Assembly (NCBI GenBank): GCA_021014945.1
Contig: MU266395.1
Location: 57,856-121,855, forward strand
Reading direction: 5' to 3'
DNA from: Leucogyrophana mollusca
Lineage: Eukaryota > Basidiomycota > Agaricomycetes > Boletales
DNA: 64,000 nucleotides
The notes beneath the pieces are model-generated. The model saw only the letters and a list, made by a program, of their open reading frames with translations. It was not told the origin of the DNA and searched no databases. The translations under genes were made by a program, and so were the position numbers. This document shows, in pieces, positions 11,185 through 23,688 of the stretch. Within the stretch, counting starts at the first letter, position 1, and each line of letters opens with the position of its first letter.

Positions 11185-12690
11185 TCAGTTGGCGGTACCG
11201 ATGTAAGGATCTTCCTGCCCGGTGTAAATGCTATGTCTGAATTCCTCGTCACTCCTTTGAGGAGAGTGGAAACCGGGGGTGCTCGGCGAGTACAGAGTCC
11301 GCATGCCATTTCCGTTGTAGGTTGCGGCGGGAGCGGGGAAAGCTACGGCGCCGGTGGGGGGGGGAGACGTCACTTTGCGTTCAGCATAAGCGCGCAACAT
11401 TTCGTCTGGCGACATGACACTAGCGTGCATAGGGATCATGCCAATGGGCGAAGAGGCTGCATGGTGAACGGGAGTAGGCGGCAGCGGGAGCTCCACACTT
11501 TGCTTCTGAGGAGGTAAGAGGTAATCTTCACCAGGATTCTCGCCCTCAGTTCCAGTTCGCATCACTAGAAAAAAGGTGTGAGGGTCAGGTCAGCCCGCCA
11601 GAGCACACTACTCACTGCTCAGAGAGGGCCAGACTTCGTCCATGCTGAGACGGGACCCTGAATCGCCATCGCCTGATATCCGCGCATGGATATCCTCCGG
11701 ACTAAGGGAGAAAGCACCCTTGGTTTGAGTAGGGGACATCTCATCAGAATCTTGACGAGTGGGGACAGGAGGCACAATTCCAGTATGAAAAGCACGACTC
11801 GCGACGTTACGGCGGGATTCCATTGATGGCCGGACATCAGCAGCAAAAGAGACCCTCGATACCCGTTCGCCAAGAGCTGCGGTGCGCAGGCCTGGGCGCA
11901 CCTGGCTCATATGAGGAGCGGACATGTCGACGGCCGTCTTCTCACTCATGTGGTCACCTTCAACTGCAGCGGTGCTGAGAGGGCGGATGTTACCGAAAGA
12001 GAATGATGAATTGCGATTACCGGCGCCTGAGACTGCAATGCTGTTGCGAATTGCGGCAGAGGCACCAGCTGCAGACATGGACTTCCAATCTGTAGAAATC
12101 GTGGACATGCGCTTGTCGACCGCTTCGCTGAAGCGTCTGCGCTTTTCCTTGCCCTTGGCGCGCTTCATTTTAAGGTAGGCAGCGATGCCGAGCCCGATAA
12201 ATAGTAACGGAACGAGTACGCCTGCTGCAATCTTGCCTTTGGAGGACGAAGAGTTGGTTGGGAAATTGTTGACAACGGTGACGGTATCAGGTGCGGTGAG
12301 GTCAGCCGCGGCAGGTGGGCTACCAGAGGTTGGTGCGGTATATGTTGCAGTAAATACAGGTCCGGCCGGGAAGGGGCTGAGGAAAGGCGCGGTGCCGGAG
12401 GTCACAATGGAGAGCTGAAGATTGACACTACTGGAGTCATTCCACCACCTGGGTTCGAGCGTGGTCTGATAGCTCCCAAGACCGTAGTTGACATTTGACC
12501 ACTCATGGATACGAGGATTGGTAAGTGCAGGTGCGATAAGGTATATATCAACGGCTTGAGTATTACTCAAGCACGTCGTATCCCAAGTTATGTTCAAATT
12601 GTCCGTGCTGGATACGGTGGATCCAGTGGTGGGGTTCATGTAAAAACCACCAGTGTCACAAGCTACGGAAAGGTAAGCTATTCCATTCAA
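11185..12690 (-). CDS. Single-pass membrane glycoprotein with Kre9/Knh1-like ectodomain
   Basis: Two clear exons, 12690-11616 and 11564-11185, joined in phase (484 residues from the first ATG of the long frame). The N-terminal 130 residues are Thr/Ser-rich with many N-x-S/T sites and contain GFYMNPTTGSTVSSTDNLNI then TW, a pattern like the Ser/Thr-rich Kre9/Knh1-type domain. A transmembrane helix (GVLVPLLFIGLGIAAYL) precedes a basic stop-transfer KMKRAKGKEKRRR and a long Ser/Pro-rich cytoplasmic tail. This layout fits a fungal cell-wall sensor or surface glycoprotein; the role is inference. The true N-terminus is unresolved: no signal peptide is visible, so an upstream exon (12700-12800 or beyond) is likely. 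Confidence 0.72.
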
Positions 12691-13481
12691 GCTCTTGTCT
12701 TATCGGTAAACATACAAGAACGCTTCTTGATTGACTGTGCGACGCCTGCATGGCCAACACGAACGTGAGCAAATCCTCTTTTGTTCATGGTTATCTTCCT
12801 TAATATTTTGTGATTGTGGTCGGAATTCCGGGTATAAAACCCTTGAGAGTAACGAGCGTGTCCGCTGTGTTGTGCGGTCGACTGAAAGGAAAGGCGAGAG
12901 GACAAGGAAGAAGAAGAAGAAGAAGGGATCGCTGGCGGGAATAACGACGAGGAGACAACAAGCAAGAACTGTTTGAAACTCCGTAACCACCCAGAAACCC
13001 CACAGGGACCCCAGCAATAGCTTACGGTATTCCTTAAATTATACCTCCATCAAGCCTTCTTTCCTCCTGTTTCCTCCCATCAAAAACAGATCGCTGATGG
13101 CACTTCAGGTAACCTGAACATAACAGTACAAAACTTGAGAGCACGAAGCAGTCCGGTTTTCAAGTTCCTTGCGCATACTCAAAGTTTTTCATTCTTTTTC
13201 ATTCCATACACTTTGACCATCAGCCTGTCATCAACACCGCTGGCCAGCGGTTGGCCCAACTCCCAGTGACGCAGATGACGACGGTTTCAACTATACATAG
13301 TCCCGCACTTGATGAGATTTGTCTCGAGATCAAATATCACGTCTATCAAGTAATCCGACGTCGATCGTCAAACCGTTGCTGCCGAGGGAGGTGTTTCTAT
13401 TGTACAGACAGTGTATCATCTAGCTAGGGATGAGACGAGTATTCTCTTGTCTACCGGACGAGCCTCTCGAGTTCTCTCTTG
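12691..13481. other. Intergenic / 5' region of the surface glycoprotein gene
   Basis: Probably holds the missing first exon and promoter of the minus-strand glycoprotein gene. It contains a short purine run of AAG/GAA repeats at about 12907-12927. No other gene recognised. Confidence 0.45.
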
Positions 13482-16400
13482 TTAGGAATCTGTTGGTTGG
13501 ATGGTTGGCCCCACATAAAAAGAACTTGAGTGACCAAGACGCACCTTCCAGTTGTGTATGGCTGCAGCTCGTTGATATCCGTCAAGAGCGTCTTGTGGGC
13601 TATACGGCCTGAAACCACCAGTCGATAAAAGGTGCAAGCAGCCAGATCCCGCACTTACCTATCCCAATCACCAGCTAGTCGAGCTGGTCTAGGGTCTGTA
13701 CTCGATATCGCGAGCTTGATTTGGAGAAGAACGGCCGATATGCTAGCAAGAGGTTTGTCAATAACATCATGCTACACCTTGAAATCCTGTACCTATAACT
13801 GGGCAGCCAGCCTAGATATGATATGAGCTTTTGATTCCTCGGAATAAAGGAACTACCCACCGTCCGAAGTAAGGAGATCCATACAGATGGAGCCACCTGT
13901 TGGTTCGTTTCGTAATGTCATTCCAAAATTTGAGCAGCTCCGACGATCAAACACGAACCAACTGTCACATGGCCGCCCCCTCCCTGAGGATCATCGAACA
14001 TCAGTTGGCTTCAGACACAGACCGCGTGAACAAATCAGCGAACAGCATACCTGTACGAAAGGCAAAAACCGTGGAAGAATGATGCGAAAGAACGGTGGCG
14101 AGTGCGGAAAGGTGGGGGGGAAACGGATTTCAAATATGAGCGAATTGAGGCCTCTGTCCATGAGCACACAATGAATCAGGGAAGAATCCGCAGAACACTG
14201 GAATGGGGCGCACCTAGTAACCATGTCCTTTGCGATCGGTAGCTCGGGATCGAATGAATGCATCTCTACTATCCACTGGAAGAGGTTTTCGCCGTTGTGC
14301 TCAGGAGGCATATACCACCCCAGATCACGGGAGCTAGTCTTGCGCTGCTCGGCCATCATTGCCTTCAGCTCCCTGGTGAGCGCCATTGTTGCGGCTGGTG
14401 TGGCCTCTTCCGGCGGAGGAAGAATGTCGATTATATGATTGCTCACCCATTCCGGGTCGTGCACCCATTCATCCAGCGGCTTGGATGATGGTTCTTGGAT
14501 AATCTTGCGATCGTCCTCGTCATCCTTGTCATCGACATATTGCATTCTGCAATCAGACAGCATCTTCTCAAGCTTGTATGATGGTTGCGGAATATGGACA
14601 GACTTTCCATCGAGGGTTGGAATGCGATTGGGGTCGAGTGCCATGGCTGGCACTTTGGACATTGACGGCTCTTCCTCACGGTAGTTCTCCGTGCTGCTTT
14701 TGACCAGCAGATAACGACTACGGTGCGCTCTGTTAGTTATATGTCTATGATGCTAACGACAATATGGACTTGCCACATAATCCAACTTGTATCCTGCACC
14801 ACGTAATGGGGCTGAGACGACACATATTGTGCAGGCAAGTTGACGATCTCAGCTAGCGCAGTACACGTAACGGGCAAAAGATTGCTGTTTCTCCACTGGT
14901 GGGTGCTGGTTGAAGAATAGTGGCCCATGGACGTCTCTCCCTGTTTTGCGAAATACACCCCTTGACATCTTGTCAGACAAATGTTTATGCTGGAGGACTC
15001 TCAACTCGCCATGGCCGTAGGCTCGTCCGTTGATTACTTCTTTGAACCAGAGCCCGTGCCTAATGATCTGCCGAGCCGAATCAGTCAGCGTTCAGGAAAC
15101 GGAACTTGAGGCCAACCGAATGCCAATTCTTGAGGTTGGACCCATGGAAACCCTAGTTTATACTACAATCAATAAAACCTAACATCAATGATATCTGGTG
15201 CACGCACAAATATTGTCGGATACTTATTTGCGTTGGCGTCTTGGCGGGTAGCCGCATCCACGGCAGTCTTGAATTTGGCCTCTTTGTCTGGTGCGCCAAC
15301 CATGAAGCGGAACTGGCGCCATTCCGGGCCTAGAATACGGGGGCGTTAGAGGGTGTCCGAGGGATAGCGAATTTTAACTTACGAATATTTCGTAAGAGTT
15401 CGTCTTCAGAGGTTAACTCTTGTATATGTGCGGTACACGATGCAACACACCTAGAAAAGCGGCTGGAAGCTGAAATTAAGCCTAGAAACACAAACTTGGG
15501 ACGAACCAGCGGAGGATAGTCCAGGCAGCAGGTAGAATATCTGTGCTCATATCCTTCAGACGAGGTTTCATCGTCCCTGGAGCCACCTTTTTCTCCAAGT
15601 ACCTCTTCATGTCCTCTATCTGTAACGCCCCGAAAACACGGGGATTAGCTGCAACGCAAGATTTCTTAACGAGGTTATAAACCCACCGGCGGCAAGGAGT
15701 CAATGAGCTGCGCTATGGCCTGACGCATCTGGAGAGAGAGGAGAATATCAGTCACGCAGGTAAGTTCGCCTCCTATACGACTTACCCGCAACAGATCCAA
15801 TTTATCGAAATCATAGAGTCCGTCGGCGTCTGCACTCTCGACAGCCAACGGCACGCGTAGGGCCAGTCCCCGTGGCAAAGGTTCATCCAGCACACCGTCA
15901 GCTGCAGCAGTGTACGCCAAAGCAACTAATAAGTCTACTGTCTCCGTGTTGGTGCATATGTCGTACTGTGGCCAGATGTTAGCGACAACAGGTGCAGCGA
16001 AGCGCGCGGACGTACTTCGAGCGATGGTCCAAGGTTGAGCGAATAGTATTGGAAGGCGCACAGATTCGACTCGCACACGTACGGCTTGAGGGCTTCATAT
16101 TGAGTGTTCAGTTTTCTGTGGCATACCACGCAATATCGGGTGCAGAGCTGTGCAAGACTCGATGTGAAATGCCGAGATGTAAAGTTTACTCAGCCTACCG
16201 TCAGCCTACGAAGAAGGTATGCGAAGGACGTCAACAGCAGGTTGATTTCCCCATTTCCGTCGGCGGCTAGCGGATCACCTGGGAGTTTGTAAGAAGCAGC
16301 CAGTGTTGCTTCATCCTTATCAGCACGACACAGTGCCTGTGACTCGTTAGAGAACGTAGGAGAGATGTGCCTGTCACACGTACCTCCTTCATCCTTGACA

Positions 16401-17767
16401 TGATATCTGTTGGGGCTTTCTGTGATGTCTCTGATTCAGCTTGTAAAGTCTCTGCACCTGCCCACCCCAGGTTGAATTTCCGCCGAAGCTCAACCACATG
16501 GGCGAATTGAGCATCCAACAGAGATTCTAGAGAGCTGCTTAGACTAAATTTCTCAAAACATCTATCATCTTGTGGTCCCGAGGGTTCTCCAGGACGGCTG
16601 TAACCTTCTTCTGCCTTGGTGTCGTCGTTCACGAGCCCGAAGGTCCTCAGTGCTAACATCACGTGTTCTCTTGCGGGCTTATACGCTCGAGTTAGACCGA
16701 CCTTGAACCTCAAGGCCGTCCCAGTGTGGAGGGCTTCATACGACAGAGTTCCATCTGGCTGAAGAGGTGGGTATACGCCGCGTAAACCAGATATGACAAG
16801 AGTCAAGCGTTGGTTGGGTGATAGAAGGTGGCGATCCCAAGCTAGCAGTGCATGAGGTGGGATGCGTTTGGAGAGTGCGATGACAGGGATAGACACAGTC
16901 AGAAGAAAATCATTATGGCCAATCCAAATGATACCAGGCCGATATCCAGCGGCTTGGATTTCGATAAAATCCCTTCAAAATCGGTTAGAAACTGTTTCAT
17001 GTTCTGCCTGGGATAGCGCAGCTCTAGAGATACCACGTACTTGCGCAAGCGGGGAAAGAGAACCTTAAGATCGTCAGAACCGCTGTTGTGCAGGTTAAGG
17101 CTGAGTTCGTCGTCGACACTCATGGCTTCATAATCTCCATCGTCACCCTCATCATCGTCACCCTCGTCCGCATCCTCAAACTCATCTTCATCCATATCAT
17201 CGCTGTATCTGCCGTCTCCCTCTCCGTTGGCAGATAATTTGCTCAATAGTAGCTCGAGGGAGGAGCGGAGAGAGCGGGAGCCTAGATCTTCCAAAATCTC
17301 TGAGATGGTTTTCTCTAGTACGCCTGTATCGGAATGACACCCAAAGAAAAATGTATGGCTATCAGGGTACTCGGAAGTGTCTGCCAAGCATGAGTATGAT
17401 GATGCGAGGAGAGAACACTCGCTCACCAGAAACAAATAGACTGATTGGAATCGTTGTGTTGTTGTTGATCTCTCTTACTTCAAACTCGACGGAACCATCG
17501 TCTTCTCCGGCTCTTAAATCTATAAGATGACCATGTCAGAAGGTGATCGTTGATGTATTTGAGGTAGACGAAGGCCCCTTCCAGTTGAGTGTTGCACAAT
17601 ATCAGAGACGTACGCTGAGCTAACCAACTCTGTATGATGAATCCATCTTCACAAAGCGCTTTCGTATCCTCCAGGTCAGCGGAAAAGCGTTTACGACCTC
17701 TCGGCGGTTTAACTGGTACCCTCGAATTGGCGCCCGTGACCGAGGCAGAATCTTCGGAGTTAGGCAT
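13482..17767 (-). CDS. PARP-like catalytic domain fused to UBE2Q-like ubiquitin-conjugating E2
   Basis: 21-exon model, about 1054 residues. Exons (high to low): 17767-17614, 17519-17427, 17380-17041, 16972-16384, 16336-16199, 16147-16016, 15965-15786, 15728-15687, 15619-15507, 15450-15383, 15329-15208, 15152-15117, 15067-15010, 14960-14774, 14717-14214, 14153-14051, 13983-13959, 13896-13861, 13811-13778, 13742-13659, 13608-13482. The middle has FRPGIIWIGHN-type sequence (here YRPGIIWIGHNDFLL) and a Cys-rich segment (CTRYCVVCH). Next comes a PARP6/8-like catalytic core: FHGS (His), RHGLWF, GHGVYFA (Tyr). The C-terminal third has FPPTFPHSPPFFRI, GGGGHVT, then SICMDLL with the likely E2 active-site Cys. 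Introns 15009-14961 and 14773-14718 need GC donors. Fungi are known to carry PARP-E2 fusions, suggesting linked ADP-ribosylation and ubiquitination. The first donor (17614 or 17629) is uncertain. Confidence 0.9.
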
Positions 17768-18548
17768 ATAATTACAGTGTCGATTCAAGACGGCGCCGGC
17801 CACTGATAATCCCTGTCCAGTGGTCATAAAATCACCAGTGGAGGCAGCGTTGGAGTCAAAAGCCACAAACCTCAGGGTTGTCCAAGTCGATCGATGGTGT
17901 CGATAGCTCAGCAAGTGGCTTAGATGAAGTGGACCAACTACTGATTGGAACCTGATCAGGGAAATCAGAAAAATGAGCCGCAAAGTCAAGACGTAAAGTT
18001 ACAGACTGCGTCTTGTTTCGCCTTGCTGTGGACTGGCGCTTACCTTCGAGCGCTTAAATAAAAGCCCGCCGCCGTGATCATCAAGCGGGTCACACACCTC
18101 AGGTTTTCTTCTTATAGAGTTTTTGACAGACTGTTGCACCTGCTACTTGGACAAAATAGATCCAAGTGGCCAGAAAGCAACCTGAAAGACCTTCGCACTG
18201 ACGCTAGGGGGTTGATGCGCTATTCGAACTCCGACATCGTAATGATCGCGTCGACGTGACCAAGACGTGACTGTTCCTCGTGTGTACATCCATCAAATGC
18301 ACAAATTAGTAAGAAAAACATGAGCTCGTCGTCAAATAATTGGTTTCTCGATTATTGCGATCTGGACGGTAAGCCTCGGGCTGGTCTACTGAGTAAAGTA
18401 CAGGCGGACGCGCCTCTATTGCAGATGGTAACACACTCGCACCCTCTGCTAGTGTTACACGTGATGGCTCGCCCTCAACACCTTGTGGAGTGTCTGCAAG
18501 CGACCATAACGTTTGTATACAATGCCAGCTTTGAGTGAAATTAGCATC
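17768..18548. other. Intergenic, promoter side of PARP-E2 gene
   Basis: Lies between the start of the PARP-E2 gene and the end of the rhodopsin-like gene. Short open frames only; nothing recognised. Confidence 0.5.
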
Positions 18549-19911
18549 CTATGGCGACACGACCCCAACCACTGAGACGGCCGATCTGGACCTCGAGGTG
18601 CGTCGAGAAGACATGTCCTCGCCAAGGGGTGAGGGGGATGGTAACTCCATGCTGGCTTGCGAGATCGAGGTGAATTGTTCAAGGTCAACTGTGGTGAGAC
18701 TGTCCGTAGCCGGTGGCGTCGAGGATTGATCTGATGCTTGTGGTGACCAGGTCGTTTTTGGTTCAATTGTTGACTCGATATCTTCTCCGCCACGAAAAAC
18801 GCGATAGAAATATGTGACGATAACCAAAAGGTTGCAGACGATCAGACCCACAGCGCCCTGATAGTATCCTAGATCAGCGGCTGACCACCGTTGTATGGTT
18901 ATCAAAAGTCACCTCTATGTCCGCAGTCATGCCAGCCATGAACGACGGAGCGGGAAGCAAAAAGACGACGTGAATAATGCTGACGAAGCAGCAGAGTATA
19001 CTCATTGAAAATATCGACAATATCATTATTCGCTGGTTCCTCGGCAATTTTACGCGCCATAATAGTCGAAGAGGCATCGCTACCAAGATAACGTCAGAGA
19101 TGAGGTCCGCTGTAAGGATCCAGATCAGTGTGATAATTTACAGGTATGGCAAGCCATCAGGGACATACTCGTCAGCTCAATTAAACCTATAGACACTGTG
19201 AGAGGGCACTGGATCATGACCTCTTGGTACCACGAGGTATCTCGCCCACAAACATAGGCTTTCGATGCCACCGCAAGCTGGGAGAATGAAATTACAAGGA
19301 GTCCCAAAATCGCACAGACGTGTTCGTCTTACCATCCACATGATTCCGAACGAGACGGCAGCCGTATACGCAGGGACTCGCACTGCACGCGCAGGAGGCA
19401 TGATACGTATGACTGAGAAGACTATGCTCAGCCGCGCAGACCTGCAGTTATCCATGTAGAGGTGCTCAAAAAAGGTGACCGGCCGACGAGTGTACTCACC
19501 AGATGAGGCAAGTGTATGATAAGAGGGTGAGCCATAGTGAAACTACGTGTGCAGTGCGCGACAAGTAGAAAGGAGGGGCTTCTACAGGAACAGGTTTCGT
19601 CAGCCCCGATCCGACTGGCATAGAACCCAATGAACATCACATACCGTAAGGCGCCGTCAACGTCCAGGTGGAGACTGCACACACAGCGTCCAAGCAGAGA
19701 GCTAGCGCCGCCCAAGCGTCCTCCCACCACAGTCGACTCATGTGCAGTCTCAACCACAGCCTGAATCCGGTCGCGATCATTGCGATCGCATGGAGAACTG
19801 TCACCAAAACTAAGAACGGCTATTGTTCAATCATGTCCCCTTTCGAAAATGATTCGAGCTCACTCATTAAAATTTGGACCGCCTCCTCAGATGGAAACTC
19901 GGCCGACATTG
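18549..19911 (-). CDS. Fungal rhodopsin-domain integral membrane protein (7TM)
   Basis: Seven exons, 19911-19866, 19809-19645, 19581-19500, 19441-19333, 19277-19169, 19109-18913, 18857-18549, give 338 residues in frame. The product has a short N-terminus, then ILVTVLHAIAMIATGFRLWL, WWEDAWAALAL, a helix ending TLLSYTCLIW, and RIMPPARAVR before further helices. MPLRLLWRVKLPRNQR sits between helices five and six, and GAVGLIVCNLLVIVTYFYRV forms the last helix. This order matches the fungal rhodopsin-domain family found in multiple copies in basidiomycetes; ligand and signalling role are unknown. The Ser/Thr-rich tail is cytoplasmic. The acceptor at 18858 was chosen because the nearer upstream AG breaks the helix frame. 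Confidence 0.85.
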
Positions 19912-21519
19912 TTGGCGGTTGATCGACTGCTGGAGGATAGGAGGACACTGTAGAGAGGGAATAATAGTCGCTCTGACCGGGTGATACGGGTCATACAAAT
20001 GTTGATTGAAGGTGCGGTGATCGCGAGGGTGGTTTTGAAACTCAAGTGGAGTAGCGCTTATGCTCCCCGCGCAGTTCTCTGAACAGTAGGCCTTTGGGTG
20101 AACAGAACTTCCCGGAACTCTGGAGTTGCCTTAAACGAAACCAATTAGGTATCCCCAGGACTAATATATAATTCTGCATGGGTCATGGCGCTAATTGAGG
20201 AGACCTGGTCAGGTCCGCCTTATAAGGTTTCTCTCATGCCATCATGACATCAAGCTGTGAGAAACCAATGGCCAACCTAGAGACGCAAATAGCATGTTAG
20301 AGCCTGCCAACGATAGATTGTGTCCTGGCCACTTAATAACGGCCAAAACAGACCTATCATCCGTCGGACGAAGAAGGTTCGCCGATGAATGGTATCCGAG
20401 TCAGCGAGGTAAATCGAAATCAAATTGGATGCGCTTACTTTCGTCGGTAGGCCTAGTAACAGTAACGGAAGGTCACGAATGACCTCAGAGCCACAAGGCT
20501 CGCGTGGCAACGCAGGCGCTGTTGTCTTGTCTGTGTCCTTAAAGTGAGGCCTGTGGTGGCACTATGTCATAGATCCGCGGAAATGTCACTGCGAACGTTC
20601 TCTTCGCCTCCCTGGTACATGTTCGCCCAATGAGATACTTGCCGAGGCTCGATGTGTGGTGACACGGTCTGGCAGGCTTCCAGCCAGAAACTTCTGGTCG
20701 CTGCTGACGATTCTCATGCCGCTTATTCGTCGGTGTAACCTTAATGTTAGCAACGTCGACGACCCTGGAACTTGAACACGGGGTTTGAGCGCACGCAGTC
20801 AGTTGCCAATCAGATTTCGATCACTTCAATACGTTTAATATTTTTCGTACTTTCGTCCTTATACAAAAGACCAGGTGAGTAAGCAGTAAGTGGGACTAGA
20901 TAACGTTGACAAAATATGGGACTCACTATCCAATCAAGATGCTGACTCGCTCGAAGGCGAAAGCTTTGCCTCCTTCCAAGTAACACCCCGGTTCCCCGTA
21001 CTAGAGGGGCTCCCGGAGGTGAATTCAGCAGTCGTTCCGAGGCCTGAGATGGAATGGTCAATCTGTCTTGGCCCCGGAGCCGAGAGGAAGAACGAGCATC
21101 AGCAGCTTTGATGTCATCACAGTGCACCGTCGTCCCTGCGGCTGGGAAGGGGTCACGCTGGGTCATGACAAAGCCAGAGTATGAGTCCGTTAAGGACTAG
21201 TCAACTTTATGGATGAAACAAACTCCTCGAAGTCATCGACATACGCTGGGCGGCCTCAGGGCAATCAGTGGGAGATATCAGGTGACTGTCAGCCCTGGCA
21301 AGCTATGCCAATGTTATGAGCTGCCTGCGTTTGTTCCAAGCGAGTACCGAACTGTGAGTTGCATAACTTAGTTCCAGTCTGTGTTACAAAATATTGACAG
21401 TAATTCCGCATCAAAAGCGTGAAGTGAGATCGGCCCAAGTGACATTCCGGGGACATCCGAATAAGGTCTATGCCGTAGATACAGTGCGAGCCTCGCAGAA
21501 TTTAGTCGTGTGCCAAGGT
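19912..21519. other. Intergenic, 1.6 kb, no gene recognised
   Basis: Several short open frames, none with a motif, conserved start context or consistent splicing. It could hold decayed sequence. Confidence 0.45.
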
Positions 21520-22960
21520 TCAAAGGTGAGGTATTGATTTTGTCTTGTCGTTCCACCTGCGTTGCCGATCAGAAACTGCAAGACGCGCAGAAATAGAAGT
21601 GACCCACAAATCCAGGAACAGTTTCCACAGAATAGTGAACATGATACCCTGCAGCCCATTTGCCAATATCCTTGTCTTCAGTCCGCGCCCAAAGAGGCCC
21701 TTCACACCATCCTTCGCGATGACTTCGCGCGCTGCGTCCATGTATCCAATGCGTGTCTCGTTCACTTGACGATACGTCTTGATGACTCGCAAGGAGTTCG
21801 ACACTGTATCGGAGATGGCGGATGCGCAGAACCCAATGAAGGCCGAGCGAGCTAACTTCTCGATGAGAGTAGTCGCGACGGGGAGGTTGGCGTCCAAGTA
21901 GTTGTAGGTGCCAAACCACTAATCAGACGCTTAGCACGGCACATTTGTCATCAAACGAGATTGCGCACGGGGTAATGACCAACAAAGGTCGCTGCAGCTG
22001 TAGCCAGGGCACCATACCAAAGCGAGCCTACACCATACATCTTAACCTGAACAATCATGAGTCGGGGAACACCTTGTTGGGAAGACAAGAATGCCTACGC
22101 GAGCTCTCAGGATCGCCATACCTGCTTTCCCCTGCGTTTGCATGGTGGTCTTGACGGTATCGACTGGAGTCAATATCATCCGGAAGCACGCCGCCGCGAC
22201 CGATGCAAAGACCGTTTTCACGAGCGCCGGAAGCTTCTTCATGTAGGAGTTGGATTGCAGAAGTGCAAGAATACCAACGTTGGCAGCGGTATCGCCGAAC
22301 CGCGACACTGGGCCTTGGACAAGGGCTGCGAGGAGGCCTTGATAATACCGAGGCCACCCACCATCACCGTAGAGGGTATGGATGGCTTGTGTAGTTGTCA
22401 TGCCATAACGGTACTGGTAATTCATCACTGTGCGCAAGGGCTATGAAGGAATGAGCGATATGGTTTCATGTGCGTCAGTAGATCAGCATACCATGAGGGT
22501 CAGGACCTGTAGGACCATGGCTAATTAAGATTGCGGTGAGCCATGAGCTGGATTGATTTCAGGGATGTCCAAAATACCTGCAGCACCGCTGAGCCCGCCA
22601 CCAAGTGCACCTTTGAGCGCTTTCCCGAGGTCAAACTACGCACACCATAACTGAGCCGAATTATCGGACAGCGCGAAACCAAGCACTCACATCAACATCA
22701 TCAGCATCAATAAAGCCCTTCACAAACACAGCCACGACGAACAACCCCAGCAACGACAACACCACATTGATCACTATCTTCCTGGTACTGTAGGGCTTCT
22801 GTCGCAGGTCAGACTCATCCACCAAAGTGACGTTCTCTTCGTCGGTCGCGGATCCACCATCGGCTGGGCTGTCATGATAGCTTGGTGGTTTCGACGTCGA
22901 AAGTAGAGGCTGCTCCTCGCCGTCGTTCCCGGCTGCACGTCCTGGAGGGTTTACAGACAT
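21520..22960 (-). CDS. Mitochondrial carrier (SLC25-type) with extra N-terminal membrane anchor
   Basis: Six exons, 22960-22691, 22635-22578, 22520-22492, 22440-22099, 22046-21969, 21918-21520, give 391 residues. A polar N-terminus of about 60 residues precedes a hydrophobic segment (VVLSLLGLFVVAVFV), which ordinary carriers lack. The carrier fold follows: GALGGGLSGAAAMVLQVLTL, PLRTVMNYQYRYG, GGWPRYYQGL, and the best-preserved signature LTPVDTVKTTMQTQGK. Then come TAAATFVGHYPWFGTYNYL, DTVSNSLRVIKTYRQ, and KGLFGRGLKTRILANG. The first and third repeats have lost the standard Px[DE]xx[KR] form. Substrate cannot be predicted. A TATA-like TATATATA lies 66 nt upstream of the start. Confidence 0.88.
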
Positions 22961-23688
22961 GAGTAGTTGGGAAAGAAAGACTGTAGAAGCCGGAACGTAA
23001 CTGAAGGTGTGCTTACCAAGGTCGTATATATAGCCGCAATCTCAACTTGAACGCGCGGCTCGTCTTATCTGCAACGGGCACGGTGCACTGCGGCTACTCC
23101 ACTGGTATACACTGGTATACCACGCGGTTTGTCCTGGCATTTGTCAAAGGCACTCTCATATTTGACACGGCAGCTGGAAATCGACTGATATTTCCCCGAG
23201 CTTATCCTGTCGGGCATGTACCAGCACCTATCTGTATTAGATAGCGTTGGGATTGCCTACGTGACGACCACAGCACCTTTGACTTCCATCCAGACATGTA
23301 GACTCTGACACCGCGTCAGGACTCAAGAAAACGATGTCCCATCCGCTCCAGCGTCCATCAAACTTAGTTTGGAACCGAGTATGACCATGAGCGGGACAAC
23401 TCAAACCAACTACATATGTAATGGACAAACCGAACAACTCGGGAGTACGAAAGTATATCAAAGATTCGCACCAGCCCCATGTGAGTGCACCCCACAGGCC
23501 CTGTCCCACACTGCTCCTGGCAGCCACCATCTTTGACGGATTGTGATGACCCGAGTGCGACCTCTCAAGGACCACTCGGTTTGGCTCGGATGGCGCTTTC
23601 ACAAGCGCAGAGGACTGAAGTTGCATTGTATTGGCATGTCCTATCTATCCCGGAAGTCTGGGACCTGGATGCACGGCAAGACAGGCCA
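22961..23688. other. Intergenic with promoter of the carrier gene
   Basis: Contains the TATATATA element and a direct repeat CACTGGTATACCACTGGTATAC-like near 23099-23120. No gene recognised. Confidence 0.5.
23026..23033 (-). promoter_or_regulatory. TATA-like element of mitochondrial carrier gene
   Basis: TATATATA located 66-73 nt upstream of the minus-strand ATG at 22960. Confidence 0.5.

Noticed and set aside
18858..18865. Acceptor at CTAG before GATACTATC in the rhodopsin-like gene
   Set aside because: It shifts the frame into a stop. The next AG (TATCAG) restores the last transmembrane helix.
19170..19225. A 25-nt intron between GAG and TGTCTATAG in the rhodopsin-like gene
   Set aside because: The frame is open straight through (YQEVMIQCPLTVSIGLIELT) and fits a membrane helix, so no intron is needed; removing it would create a stop.
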